From Agelas oroides (Eukaryota; Porifera; Demospongiae; Agelasida; Agelasidae), in NCBI GenBank assembly GCA_949130485.1, contig OX422192.1:8037085-8101084 (forward strand): DNA of 64,000 nt, in the 5' to 3' direction. Below are positions 36,791-64,000 of the stretch, in pieces. How positions within the stretch are numbered: position 1 is the first letter of the stretch; every line of letters starts with the position of its first letter. A program made the position numbers and the translations under genes. The notes beneath the pieces are model-generated. The model made no database searches and was not told the origin of the DNA. It saw only the letters and a program-made list of their open reading frames with translations.

Positions 36791-38251
36791 TTAAAATCCA
36801 CATTTACAATGTGTACTGGGCAAAAGTATGCATTCTGCTACTACTGTTATGTGGTCCCGCGAAAGGTGAGTGTGGTCAAAAAATTTTGCGGGAGCTCCAC
36901 GTCTCGGCACATTAACGTAAGGGGGATCATCTTTGATATCACCGGTGCCGTTTTGCTGCTGTATATGCCTATAGTCTGATGTTGACGGAGTTTCCGGTGA
37001 TGTCGATGAAAATCCTAGTACTTCGTACCCCCCTTCATTGATGAGGTCAGGTAATGAATTAGGTTTTGAGGGGGGCATACCCATTGAGGATTCTGAAGTC
37101 ATGTGTGAGTCCGATACAAACTTTTTCATTCCTTTTTTTGACGATTCAGATGAGTCATACTTGGGTGGGAGTGGAGGTTGGGGCTTCTTTTTCTTCAAAT
37201 TTTGTGCTTTCTCAACATCTCTTTCCGGTTCCATTATCTTCAAATTTTGCCCTTTCTCTCCATTTTTTTCAGGCTCTTTTTGAAACACAACTGTCGAATA
37301 AGGAAACTTCGTTTTAGCATCTCTCGGAAGAGGAGTACTGGTATCTGTCTCTGGCGCAGCTGGACTCTCTTGTGCAAACTGAATTTGTATATAATCTCCT
37401 CTTCTGCGTGGTTTGGGAGAACCATTGGGGTTTTGGCTTTTCTGATTTGTATCCAAGGCAGTATCAAGACTGATCTGCTTCGGTGGTAGGATTGGCGACT
37501 TTTTACCTATAGGCGACCTTGCACCCACTGGTGACCTTTGACCTAGGGGTGACCCTCGACCATTTGGTGACCTTTGACCTTGAGGGGATCTGTGACCCTG
37601 GGGCAATCTGTGACCATTTGGTGACCTCTGATCTTTAGGTGACCATCGGCCATCTTTTCGCAAGATTAGATTCATAGCATGGTCCGGAACACTTCCCTTC
37701 TTGAACCTTTGTCCTTGTTGCATGTGCAGGTCCTCAACTGTGAAACCCTCAACCGAGCTATGTCTTCTTAGGCTCTCTCTCCCACCCTGTGGTCTTTTTG
37801 GTCGCATGTGAACAGCCGACATATCGTCAACAGGTCTAAATCTCTGGGGGGGGATAGGTGGTGGGGGGCTGTCATACGTTTCCTTGTTGTCTATGATTCT
37901 GTGAGCATTGGGGGGCAGGGAGGGCAGTTGTCTCCGAGGAGATGGGTCAATTGGGACAGATTTTGTATGCGCGAGTTGTCGATGGGCGGAAACTGTAATC
38001 CCCTTCTCTGGTAGGTCGATCCTATCAGGGGAGCTTGCTTGTCTTGGTACATGCCTCCTTTCACTCTGGGTGAGTTCTGGGGAGATGGTCCGTTGCTTCT
38101 CTTGAGCAAGTCGAAGTCGATCCAGGAAGTTTCGGCCATGAACTGTGTGCATTCTTATGGCCTGTGTGTGTGTGTGTGTTGTGTGTGTGTGTTGTGTATG
38201 TGTGTGTTGTGTATGTGCATGTGGTGTGTGTGTGTGCATGTGTGTGTTGTG

Positions 38252-38284
<33 letters not shown>

Positions 38285-40701
38285 ATGTATGTGTGTGTGC
38301 GTGTGTGCATGTATGTGTGTGTGTGTGTGCATGCATGTGTTTGTGTGTGTGTGAAGGGGGGGAGGGAGGGGGAGAGGGAAATGCACATATACAAGTATGC
38401 ACATGTCAAGGTATACTTGTAAGTGGAAAGGAGGGAGAAGGGTTAACTAGTATTTGTGGAGGTGTGGTTACATGGGCTATGAGAGGTTTGTGTGTGTGTG
38501 TGTGTACGTACATGTGGTAGTCCAAGGTAGAAAGCAGTATTATTCTGTCGCATATTTTGAGTGTGTTGCTGTGAAACCCGTGGTCATGTGATGACTGGAA
38601 AGGGTACTCCCCTGAAGACTGGTGTTTTCAAGCATATCTCCCCAAAACAATAACTCACTTTGCCATAACTGTCCCACCCATTTGAGCCATAAATGCCCCA
38701 CCCATTTAAGCCATAAATGCCCCACCCATTTAAGCCATAAATGCCCCACCCATTTAAGCCATAAATGCCCCACTCATTTAAGCCATAAATGCCACATCCA
38801 TTTGAGCCATAAATGCCCCACCCATTTAAGCCATAAATGCCCACCCATTTGAGCCATGAATGCCCCACTCATTTAAGCCATAAATGCCCCACCCATTTAA
38901 GCCATAAATGCCCCACCCATTTAAGCCATAAATGCCCCACTCATTTAAGCCATAAATGCCCCACCCATTTGAGCCATAAATGCCCCACCCATTTAAGCCA
39001 TAAATGCCCACCCATTTGAGCCATGAATGCCCCACTCATTTAAGCCATAAATGCCCCACTCATTTAAGTCATAAATGCCACACCCATTTAAGTCATAAAT
39101 GCTAACACCCATTTAAGCCATAAATGCCCTACCCATTTAAGTCATAAATGTCCTACCCATTTACACATAATGAACATCGATGTGTCAGCCGGTGCTGGTG
39201 CTCCCCCACTTGACACACAACTTCATTAAGGACAAGGTTCATACATATACTAGAAAATGTAGAACATAGTGGGGGCAAGCCTTCATTAACACTTTGCACG
39301 CAGAAATTATATACACGTCACCGTTTATTAACGTGGAAATTTAAAATTATCTGTCTGAGGTCAAAGTGACAAGCGTTGCTTAGCAAGTGCTAGGCCTTGC
39401 CAGCGGCCTGATTTGCATAGGTAGCATATAACAAGGCTGGACTAGTTTATCTAAATTGCTGATCACCGCTAGGTAAGCGATTTGTACCTGTTTGAAGCCA
39501 TTATCTGTAGGTATATATCGTAGCTTACCAGCAATTTGAAACGGCGCCGATTTTCTCATTTGTTACGTACAGCTCTGACCGACTAAGCCCTTTTCCAAGT
39601 TATTTGAAGCTAGTACTCCAGCCTTATGTGAAATCTGGAAGCCGCTTGCTCCCTATGTTGAAGAAAAAGCTTCGCTTTGACGGCCCTTCTCATAATTCAT
39701 GAACGATCACGAATAGCACCGCCCCTTCCGCCTTCCCTGCGGGGTGATGTAAGTGGAAAGGTGTGGTCTACACTTATTACTACTCAACAGGAAGGGATTT
39801 ACTCCAAAAGCTCACTTGGTTTCGCTACTTACCGCGTAAACTCTCCCGCGCCAATATATTGGCGCATCGCGTCCTAAGTGTTAAGGACAAGGTTCATATG
39901 TAGACACATTAGGTATTCATTCTACTATGATACATGTATGAGCCCCGCCCTAGCCTTAACGGAAGTTCAGCAATATGGTGCTTCAAATGTGGTGTTCTAA
40001 TTATGCAAAAGAATAATATTCAACTTCTGAGACTATCCCACATGGATTATAAAATTGCAAGTAACCATGTAATTTAATATCCTACATAGTAGTACACTGT
40101 GTTACTCATAGTGTGGGAGTGAAATTGGTCTCATGATCATACAATACCTCAGATCTTTGCCAAACAATGGTATGAGGTGATTAGGTGGCTGGTAGTAAAA
40201 AGTTAGCAGTTGCTGCGAATCAAACTCAGGGTCCTCAGCTTGAGCTGCCAGTGCAATAACCAGAACCACCAGCCCTTACAGTCCTCTATATTATATGTAC
40301 TGCACGGGTGGTACTGAATGCCTCAGTCGCACAACTGGGGGTCACTCAGTATGTGCTGTCAGAGGTTAACTGAAAAATTCTCTCCATCAGGAGAAAACCT
40401 AGCCTCGTTCCCAGGCTCCTTCCCCGCTAAGGAGGGGGAGAGCCTGGTACATTTTCCCATCTTTGGCAGTACAGAGAGAGCCAGGGAACTGGGATTTACA
40501 CATGCTGCTTATGCCATGGGATTTACACATGCTGCTTACCATTTTGAGTGTGCTAGTCCACTCCTTCATTGAGTGGTAGTCAGGTGACGATATCTCCGTG
40601 GCAACCGCATTGACACCATCAATGACCTTGAACCGATATGAGTGGCCCTTTATTTCTGTCATAGGATGAACTTGTGTGTGGGCATTGATAGTGATGGTGC
40701 C

Positions 40702-40732
<31 letters not shown>

Positions 40733-42662
40733 GTGGAGAATGGATAAAGGAGATAATGGAAGGGTGTGAATTGAGAGGGTTACATGGAGGCAGAGGGAAT
40801 CATTGAAAAGAGGGCGTGGTTGTCATGGAAAAACATGGCTATGAATACCATTAACAGTCACACTATTATTATTATTGGACGTCAAATTCTTGGTCTATCC
40901 TTCTAGACAATATGTGGCATGCTAATTAAACAGCATTGTAAGTTAAGTAGGCCTACGATATTGCAGTCCACAAGACTGTCACAAGTTCAAATGAGTGGTC
41001 GTGCAGTCGCCAATAGCAGTTGATTATGAGGATGTGTGAACAGTGGGTGGATAAGAGAGAGGCTTGCATACATTTTCATTGTATAGTGGTCCCCTAGTCT
41101 TGTGCCCAGCCCACGCATGCCTTCCGGAGGGAAACAGTCTGCATGGTGAATGAAGTCGAATTTCTTGGGCTTATTCCCCAAAAGTGGTAAGGACCAATGA
41201 GATTGCGAGATCGGTAATTATTATGATTTTTTACAACAGTAAAATTTTTACATCTAGCTACTTGAATATCTGTATCTTTTTTGAGTGGGTTTGGTGTATG
41301 TTTGTATCGTTGCTAGGTGACACTGTCGCAAAATAATGGCTTAAATGAGTGGGGCATTTATGGCTTAAATGAGTGGGGCATTTATGGCTTAAATGGGTGG
41401 GGCATTTATGGCTTAAATGGCAATAATTCGATTATCAAAACCATGCATAAAACCACGCATAGTACATCACAGGGGCACGTGATCAGATCTTCCAGGCTCT
41501 CTCCCCGTTTTTCAGCATGGGGAGGAGCCTGGGTACGAGGCTACACATTAGCACAGACAAAGCGTATGCCAGTATGTGCATACACTATGATACGAGACGT
41601 CCCTGAGGATGTCTACAATTAACATGCTCTAAATTTCCTCCTTCACATCTGGGCACATTAGAACACCCAAAAACACAAGGAAATGGGATGTAATCAAATA
41701 GCAATGGACTATACAAGAGGAGGAATCAATCGACATTAGATTCAAATTTGAGCCATATTTTATTCTTTCAGTGGCTTCTCAGTTGGCTTCTGCATAAATG
41801 AAGAGGAAGGTTATCTGCTTAGACCCTCGAAAATTTAGTGCTTTCACCGTGATTACAACTGGAGCATTCAGTCGAAATGTCGGCAAATTATTTTCCAAGT
41901 TCTAACAGATAACCTTCTCCTTGTTTATGAGCCATATTTGCCAGTGCCATTTGCAATCCACAATTAGCAGGGCTTCTATCGGTAGTGTGATGGGAGGGGG
42001 AGCATTCCTTGCCTTGGGGCTTAGAAGTCGAAAGTACCTTATAAGTAATAGTCTCATTCCAAGACAAGCTGTTTCACGTGTCTTGTAGCATGGCTTAGAC
42101 TTGTACCAGATATCTATAGTTGAGAATACCGGTACCGTAGATTGGGAAAATTTCACTGTTAATTATTGAGACCAAATGCGAAAATTTAACATGCGAATAA
42201 AAACATTTTACACGGCGGTGGGCAATGAATAAGTGTGCGTGCATGTCCACACCTCCCGAGGTAAATGTCCAATTGACGACTACTCCTGACAGCCACAGCG
42301 TTGCAGCCAGGGATACCTGGCTCTCCCAATACCTGGTAGTAGATTAAACGCCAAGAATGCTCCAGGCGCTCGTCCATAATGTAACCGTCAACTGTTAAAA
42401 ATCTTTGCGGATCGAACAAACTGGGAAAGTTTGACACCATGAAAATTTTTTTGCGGAATTATTTTTAAACGTGAAATTTCCCGATTTATGGTATATCATG
42501 GTCTGCATAATATTATGATATACAAGGAGCCCTTTACTGGTTTCCATGGTAACTCTACCTTTAGGATGTCCTCCAGTGAATTGACATAGTCACGTTCAGT
42601 TTTTAGGATCTCCTTGACAACATAGTCACACTTTGTGGGCCAGGCAGGTAGTACTACTGAGT
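36791..42662 (-). CDS. RhoGEF/PH-type signalling protein with proline- and tyrosine-rich tail, incomplete
   Basis: Three exons recognised on the minus strand. 42662-42559 encodes a Dbl-homology start (KEILKTERDYVNSLEDIL). 40701-40540 encodes the second half of a PH domain (SYRFKVIDG ... KEWTSTLKM). 38161-36791 continues that helix (AIRMHTVHGRNFLDRL) and runs 456 residues to TAA. The tail has a polyproline site (DSPPPPIPPQR), about eight tandem SPxGxR-like units (roughly 37490-37650), a second PPLPPK site, and tyrosines in SH2-type contexts (DYIQIQF, GYEVLGF, PPYVNVPRR, the last a Grb2-type YxN). Family knowledge: DH-PH proteins activate Rho GTPases. The DH core and first half of PH were not found between 40701 and 42559, which is mostly MITE sequence. 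The exons flanking that gap are both phase 0, so direct splicing would stay in frame. Upstream exons would fall near the start of the second duplicated segment. It may be truncated, a pseudogene, or have exons I missed. Confidence 0.55.
38162..38353. repeat. (GT)n microsatellite adjoining the tail-exon acceptor
   Basis: GT-rich on plus, CA-rich on minus; the CA run ends in CAG directly at the tail exon (38161) of the minus-strand gene. Confidence 0.92.
38670..39165. repeat. 24-bp minisatellite, about 20 units
   Basis: Unit GCCCCACCCATTTAAGCC plus ATAAAT, with variants. Lies in an intron of the RhoGEF-like gene. The same unit appears inverted at 41336-41420. Confidence 0.93.
39290..39880. mobile_element. 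piggyBac-type non-autonomous element
   Basis: 591 bp between TTAA sites (39286-39289, 39881-39884). Inverted ends CACTTTGCACGC and (complement of the right end) CACTTAGGACGC. No coding capacity. Confidence 0.75.
40210..40275 (-). repeat. tRNA-like SINE remnant
   Basis: The minus strand shows an A-box-like TGGTGGTTCTGGTTATTGC and a B-box-like GAGTTTGATTCGC at tRNA spacing. Decayed. Confidence 0.4.
41092..41336. mobile_element. Family C MITE, right end replaced by a minisatellite
   Basis: Matches the left arm and centre of 139-442 (TTGTGCCCAGCCC, CGAATTTCTTGGGCT, GAGATTGCGAGATCGGTAAT, GCTAGGTGACACTGTC). The right arm is missing where the 24-bp minisatellite begins. Confidence 0.6.
41336..41420. 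repeat. 24-bp minisatellite, inverted copy, 3-4 units
   Basis: Reverse complement of the 38670-39165 unit (GGCTTAAATGAGTGGGGCAT), abutting a truncated family C MITE. Confidence 0.9.
42133..42493. mobile_element. MITE family B in the RhoGEF-like gene
   Basis: 361 bp with ends TACCGTAGATTGGGAAAATT and AAATTTCCCGATTTATGGTA, related to 14505-14667. An 84-codon open frame inside is not exon-like. Confidence 0.65.
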
Positions 42663-42666
42663 CTGT

Positions 42667-43140
42667 AGTGAGTGTGTGTGAGTGTGTGAGTGTGTGTGTG
42701 TGTGTGGTGTGTGTGTGTGTGTGGTGTGTGTGTGGTGTGTGTGGTGTGTGTGTGTGTGTGTGTGTGTGGTGTGTATATGGTGTGTGTGCATGTGGTGTGG
42801 TGTATGAGTGTGTCCGTTAGCAAAAGCTTATCAAGACACCAAATGTGACAAAGTCTTGGTGTTAGTGTGTGTATGTGTATGTGTGTTAGTGTGTGTATGT
42901 GTGTTAGTGTGTGTATGTGTGTTAGTGTATGTATGTGTGTATGTGTGTTAGTGTGTGTTAGTGTGTGTATGTGTGTATGTGTGTTAGTGTGTGTATGTGT
43001 GTTAGTGTGTGTATGTGTGTTAGTGTGTGTATGTGTGTTAGTGTGTGTATGTGTGTTAGTGTGTGTGTGTGTTAGTGTGTAGTGTGTACATTTGTGCAGA
43101 TGTGTATTGATATGTTTGTGTGCGTGTGTGTATTGTCAGT
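42667..43140. repeat. GT-rich microsatellite block before the second duplicated segment
   Basis: GT runs with TGTGTTAGTGTGTGTA units (42860-43085). The copy 2 segment becomes alignable to copy 1 at 43226. Confidence 0.9.
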
Positions 43141-43364
43141 CAAAACACACAGAGAAAAACAAGTGAATTGTGTACTGACTATACAGTGAACACGGCAGAT
43201 GGTTTAATGTAAACATGCATTGTTAATCATGAAAGTGGAGTAACTCAATTCACAACGGTAGCTTCCCTTGACCGACCATGTGACTCGGGGTATGAATACT
43301 CAACTGGATTCACTACTCATAGGGTAGTATCCCTTTAAAACCAATCTTTGCTGCTGGGTTCCCC

Positions 43365-43667
43365 TAGTCTCGTGCCCACCCCTGTGTGGCCCCCCCGGGA
43401 AAGGAGAAACGGTCTGGTGAACGAAGTTGAATTTCTTGGGCAAATGAGATTGCGAGATCGGTAATCATTACATAGCACTTCCCTTACAACAGCAAAAATT
43501 TTTATTTCTACTCGAGTATCCGTACCTTTTTTGAGTGGGTTTGCCACAAAATGTTTTGAACATTGCTAGGTGACACTGTCACTAAAGTGTGCACTAGCCC
43601 AAGAAATTCGACTTGGTTCACCAGACCATTTCTCCTCGTGAGAGGGTGGGGTCTGGGGACGAGACTA
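43365..43667. mobile_element. Fold-back MITE, family C, copy 2
   Basis: Counterpart of 139-442 with a few substitutions. Confidence 0.7.
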
Positions 43668-46165
43668 GTGGGCTCCCCTCTCATGTCCACCTTGTGTCAC
43701 ATTCCCAAACCCCCCACCCTCTTATAAGAAAAACAGTGAAAACCAATTGTTTGTCCAAGTGCACACAGGGTAGGGAGGCCATAGCTTGTCTTTGTCTCGT
43801 ATATCCAACCAACTCTGCAGTACATGTTTCAGTGGACTTCCAGCTGGTTCTTCCTTAAATGGTCTTTTGTCACTAACTTAAAGTTGGAAGAGCTCTTGTC
43901 TATGTTTTGGCTTCAGTCCACATCATGTCAGTCTAAACATCGGCAGAAAGCCCTTCAGTTTTAAGTCGGTAAACAGAAAGTCATCTTTCCATTTATGCAG
44001 TGATAGCACATGTGGGCATGAATTTCAACCTTATTTACGGTGCTGTAATAAACTCTTGGTACATGTACATCGAATTACTTACGCCTATCTAATTATTGCC
44101 AAATGCCTTAGTGTGCGGCTCATAATCGTGTGGGCGTGGCGGGCACTAGTGGGGTCTTAGTCTGAGATTGTGCTTGTATGTATGTCTGTAACGGAGGACT
44201 TGGAGGATAGAAGACAACGGCAGGCTACAAGTACTGCAGCTGAATCATCTCGACCACACTTCACCATTTCGTCCGATCGACAACTTTCCACATGCTCGGC
44301 GTGAGGCACATTATGCGCATGTGTATACCTAGTTTACAATTAGATAGCATACCTATCTAATATATAATTAATTAATTTCAAAGACATAAGCAACATTCTT
44401 ACATGTATATCTCACAAAGGACAATATTCTGTTGATAATTAAATACCTAACTGAAAAAGCAACAGAGAGCCTATCCCGTTAAAAAGTCATGCCACATTTA
44501 TTATCACTGCATAAATTTTATGCAGTGATAGTAAATGAATTTCAGGATGGCATACCTCTCTAATTATAAGTAATTAGGATAATTAACTCCAAAGACATAA
44601 GCAACATACTTATATCTCACAAGGGACAAATTCAATACGTTAATAATTATATACCCGACTGATAAAACAATCTTTAAAAATTCTTTCAATTAAGTTGCAT
44701 GAGAAATCAATGAACCACAGCCCCCTCTACAGAAGTAATTAGTAAGCAAATTCGCAAGACTTTTAAAAATGTACCTATGGTTTACACGGAACAATTTAGA
44801 ACGACTTGTCAATTGAGTCCCTGAGTGAAAGACGCAACCCTAGAAAATTGTTCCAATTAATTGGCATGACAACCATTGAAACACAGCCATGTGTGTGATT
44901 CAGAATCATCCACTGCGCAGGATTATTGTGTCAATGCGAAGCCTCATCAGCTACACTGGGGTGACCAGGAGATGGGGACGGCTATCTCATATTGAACAGC
45001 TGCCAGTCCCTTAATACTAGCCTATATATATAGTTTGTGCTAAGGAGATGTCCTTGTTAAATGGATAACCCAAACATGAAATTAAAGTAGTCGGCTAGAT
45101 TGTAGGTAGTATTATCTCTCTCATTGGCCAATCCAATCATTCGGGCATTGATGAACTTAACGCCGATGTGCCTCACTGCAAAGCACATTCATTAGCTACA
45201 ACTCGGATAAGTAGGCAGTGAAAACTAGAGGCAGTATAGTACACGCAAGATATCCTCTACAACCTCTGCGCGGCCAAGGTCTAGCCCAAGGCTCTCCCCT
45301 CGTCCTGACAATAAGTAAAAAAGGAGGGGAACGAGGCTAGCCAAGGTCAGATACGTTTCAAGAATACTGAGTGACAATACTCGAACCAGTGCTTAACAGT
45401 AATGTGTGCTTGTAAGCAGATTCGTTTTATGACACACGAGTACGGTACGACCTCCCTGAACTGCAAATTCTAAAACCTTTTGCCGAGCTGCTACACATAC
45501 ATTAGTCTCGTCCCCAGACCTCATTCGGCGATACTGAAAGCGATCCGCGCTGGGGTTGGTTTTGGGTCTGGGACCGAGACTACATGCACATCTGAAGAAG
45601 TTCCACTGCAACAGATCTTTTTAGTGTATGTACAGCTAGAACCTAACAACATGTTGTAGCTACTGTTTTAGTCAATGTTTTGTGTACTCTGAAATGAATC
45701 CAGCCACGAGAGGGCTTTTGAGCCCATAGAGGTGAATGTAGCTTTATGCTTTCAAGTAGCTAACAAAGACGGTACAAAGTGGCACGCAGACATCTTGCAG
45801 TCATGAAAGAGGTGGAACAATAACGGTTTTAAGAGAAACACCATCTTACACATACAGGAAAATCTCTTGTTATAAGGGCATTCTCTTTGGGACTTTTACG
45901 ACTGTGATTATTCATAGCTTTTCAAAGCAACAACTGGATGATCCGGTCACAACGCTTGGTTGGATAGAACTGTACTGCGCTCAGTGGAGACTGTAGCTAA
46001 GTGCTGCTTGATAAGGCTTTGTTCCCTTACAGCAAAAACATATTTCTATCCCCCCAAGCAGGATGACCAGAACAGCCTACTATCACTTTGAAAAACAGTA
46101 AAAAAAAACCTATGAACATTTGTTGCGTGAAAAGTTTATATAATATTCTGATACCTCAAAACTGA

Positions 46166-46977
46166 CTAAAGTGTAATATTTGAAGTGGTCTGCAGGTGTC
46201 CCACTTCTTGAAAATTGAGTCTTTTGAACTTTGAACCTTCAATTATGGTCAACATAATGGCTGCTGGTAGCAAACTGCCAACACCAGCCATTAGCAATAA
46301 GACACGCCCTCCTCCCTCTGATTTTCTATTTGGAAGTTTCTTGGTAGATGATTGAAAAGTTCTGGGAGGACTCTTGAGATGTAGCAATGTGTGCAGCTTC
46401 ACTTCGTACATGGGCTAATTGCTTAGCTGGGCACCTCTTATGGTCTCGTTCCCAGACTACATTTTTCATGCCAGCCGGAAAAACGAGTTTAGTCAACTGC
46501 TTATTCCATTTTCGTTCAAGTGTGCTAGAATGATGGTGCATTGTTCTTTTCTAATTTAACACTCAATGTCATTGAAAATTACATTCCACACTGCGTGCCA
46601 ACGATCTGCTGGTGACATGGATGATGAACGGGTGATCCTAGCTCCCTCATGTGGACTAAGTTGTCCGATCTTTCAAAGAACAAAAAGTAGGATGTCCCAG
46701 AGTTAGCTGTTCATAAGCATGCTTCTGAATTCACAATCCAGTTTACGCGATGTAACAGTGATTTCAAAAATATTGAAACCAAAACAGCATAGGCAGTTTA
46801 CCAAACTATTTTCCTGCTCAGTGGAAAGTCGTCTTTGGACAAGACTATTTATTCTGTATGTACGTACCCATGCATTCTTCACTCTTCCCTCCCTCCATTA
46901 CCTGTGTGTTCTAGACTGACGGGCCGATCAGGTGGAGCAGCAGACGAGGTGGTTAGGACGTCAGTAGCCATCACACT
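46166..46977 (-). CDS. Candidate divergent gene, structure unresolved (copy 2)
   Basis: Counterpart of 3525-4336, with ATG at 46971. The proposed acceptor before the second exon reads AG in copy 1 (plus-strand 4025-4026) but CG in copy 2 (46666-46667). So either this copy has lost a splice site or the exon model is wrong. The hydrophobic run differs by one residue (Val to Ala). Confidence 0.25.
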
Positions 46978-47441
46978 CTTGAGAGGAAGGAGACAAAAAC
47001 AACTGTGACCCACGACCATCATTCTTATCTAAGCACCAAGCTTTCCAGTTGGAAGACAATTTCTTTTCACAAAAAAAACCCACAAATGATCACTGATGGA
47101 TTCTTGACTAAAACTGTAGCAGCAAGGTGTAAGCAGTACGAAAATGGCCAACCGCCCGTTTAACAGCTATTAACTTAAATCCACTTAGTTATCATAATAA
47201 CTACACTCTTGCGCACACGTGGATCACATCAAGATCAAACCAATTCACCCCACGGCGCTACGAGCCGTATTACCCTCCAGCTACTCGGTATGGGTGATCT
47301 AGTGCTGCGGTAATCCATAATCTAGTTGTCAGCTTACCTACAATACTGCTGGATCGGTGTAGTGGACTAACACGCCAGATTCGTCTCTGTCCGGAAAAAA
47401 TGACCTTGCAATTACTGCGACACTGGCCTCGTTCCCAGTTC

Positions 47442-47513
47442 CCATTCCACCATCTGTGTGACGTCATTGTACCAGTTTAACCCTTTTATCGCCGACCACG
47501 TGGAGGGGGAAAT
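47442..47513 (+). promoter_or_regulatory. LAP3 copy 2 promoter with CRE and E-box
   Basis: Same arrangement as copy 1: TGACGTCA at 47459-47466 and CACGTG at 47497-47502, both unchanged. Confidence 0.5.
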
Positions 47514-63477
<15,964 letters not shown>

Positions 63478-64000
63478 GTAGAAACAGGCCTAGCAGAAGC
63501 TACAATCATTTGGAACAGTAGAGCGAAGAAAGCTGTGTTGTGCAGAGTATGTACAGTGGTCTCAGGGGGTGAGCTCATAGGTGCTCTGCTATTGTTTCTG
63601 AGGCAAACTAGCCAAATCTAACAAAGCAGGCTACCTACGATTGGTAGAAGATGGAGGAAGGTGTGACACAACAAAAATAGTGGCCTGGTTCTGTTTGATG
63701 TGCGATGCTTTCTGCATGTACCCCTAGTACCATTGTACTTGCTGTCCACTGAAAATGCTTTTCTAACCACTCAAAATGACTATGTAGTACCTGTATCCGG
63801 CTGTTTCATTTTCCGTTTCATGGTTACGTAATTGCATAAGGTCTATTCTGTCAGTATATTAGTGTATACCCAGTCTCAGCCTGCAGCTGTTGACTGATAT
63901 AGCTGAGTGTGTGTATCATGTGACTGTGTGTATCATGTGACTGTGTGTATCATGTGACTGTGTATCATGTGACTGTGTGTATCATGTGACTGTATGTATC

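Larger units (their letters stand above)
43226..47513. other. Gene-free flank of duplicated segment, copy 2
   Basis: Aligns with 1-4872 at high identity. Main differences: one instead of ten 63-bp units, and a 16-bp deletion near 44897. Contains the candidate divergent gene listed separately. Confidence 0.75.

Noticed and set aside
38540..39035. Possible CRISPR array
   Set aside because: The 24-bp units are head-to-tail without unique spacers, in an intron of a eukaryotic gene.
42186..42440. 84-codon frame as a PH or DH exon
   Set aside because: It lies wholly between the inverted ends of a MITE and has no DH or PH motif.

Overview
The window looks like nuclear DNA of an early-branching animal, most likely a sponge. 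Genes are intron-rich with GT-AG introns. There are a metazoan LAP3-type leucine aminopeptidase, a Death-domain/coiled-coil/kelch protein and remains of a RhoGEF-like protein. Between them lie many MITEs, fold-back elements, tandem repeats and CA/GT microsatellites. There are no operons, Shine-Dalgarno sites or CRISPR arrays. The sponge assignment is inference; multicellular animal is the safer statement.

Layout. Positions 1-18.5 kb and 43.226-64.0 kb are two copies of one segment, near-identical over most of their length. Each carries a LAP3 gene on the plus strand behind a short promoter with a CRE (TGACGTCA) and an E-box (CACGTG). A weakly supported divergent minus-strand gene shares that promoter. 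Copy 1 of LAP3 is complete (15 exons, 4873-18584). Copy 2 (47514-63477) runs off the window before its last exon. All M17 aminopeptidase metal and catalytic residues are present in both. The copies differ by tandem-repeat length, small deletions, one small inversion, a fold-back element in intron 7 of copy 2, and a 2.6-kb DDE transposon in intron 13 of copy 2 whose exact empty site is preserved in copy 1. Both copies share an old chimeric Ty3/gypsy-type LTR element in intron 9 carrying an antisense 144-codon ORF.

Between the copies: a Ty3/gypsy-type LTR retrotransposon with identical LTRs but broken genes (19.5-23.8 kb, minus); a 934-residue protein made of an unknown N-terminal domain, a Death domain, coiled coils, a proline-rich exon and kelch repeats (24.5-29.8 kb, minus); a gene-poor stretch rich in MITEs (29.8-36.8 kb); and a minus-strand gene with a Dbl-homology start, the second half of a PH domain and a long proline/tyrosine-rich tail (36.8-42.7 kb).

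Together: LAP3 is a housekeeping peptidase. The Death/kelch protein and the PH/proline-rich protein look like cytoplasmic signalling scaffolds. The most unusual features are the Death-coiled coil-kelch architecture, the TA-targeting transposon with about 112 residues between its second and third catalytic residues, a MITE whose target-site duplication supplies the splice acceptor of LAP3 exon 3, and the chimeric LTR element with a captured ORF. The 43-kb duplication could be real or an assembly artefact joining two haplotypes.
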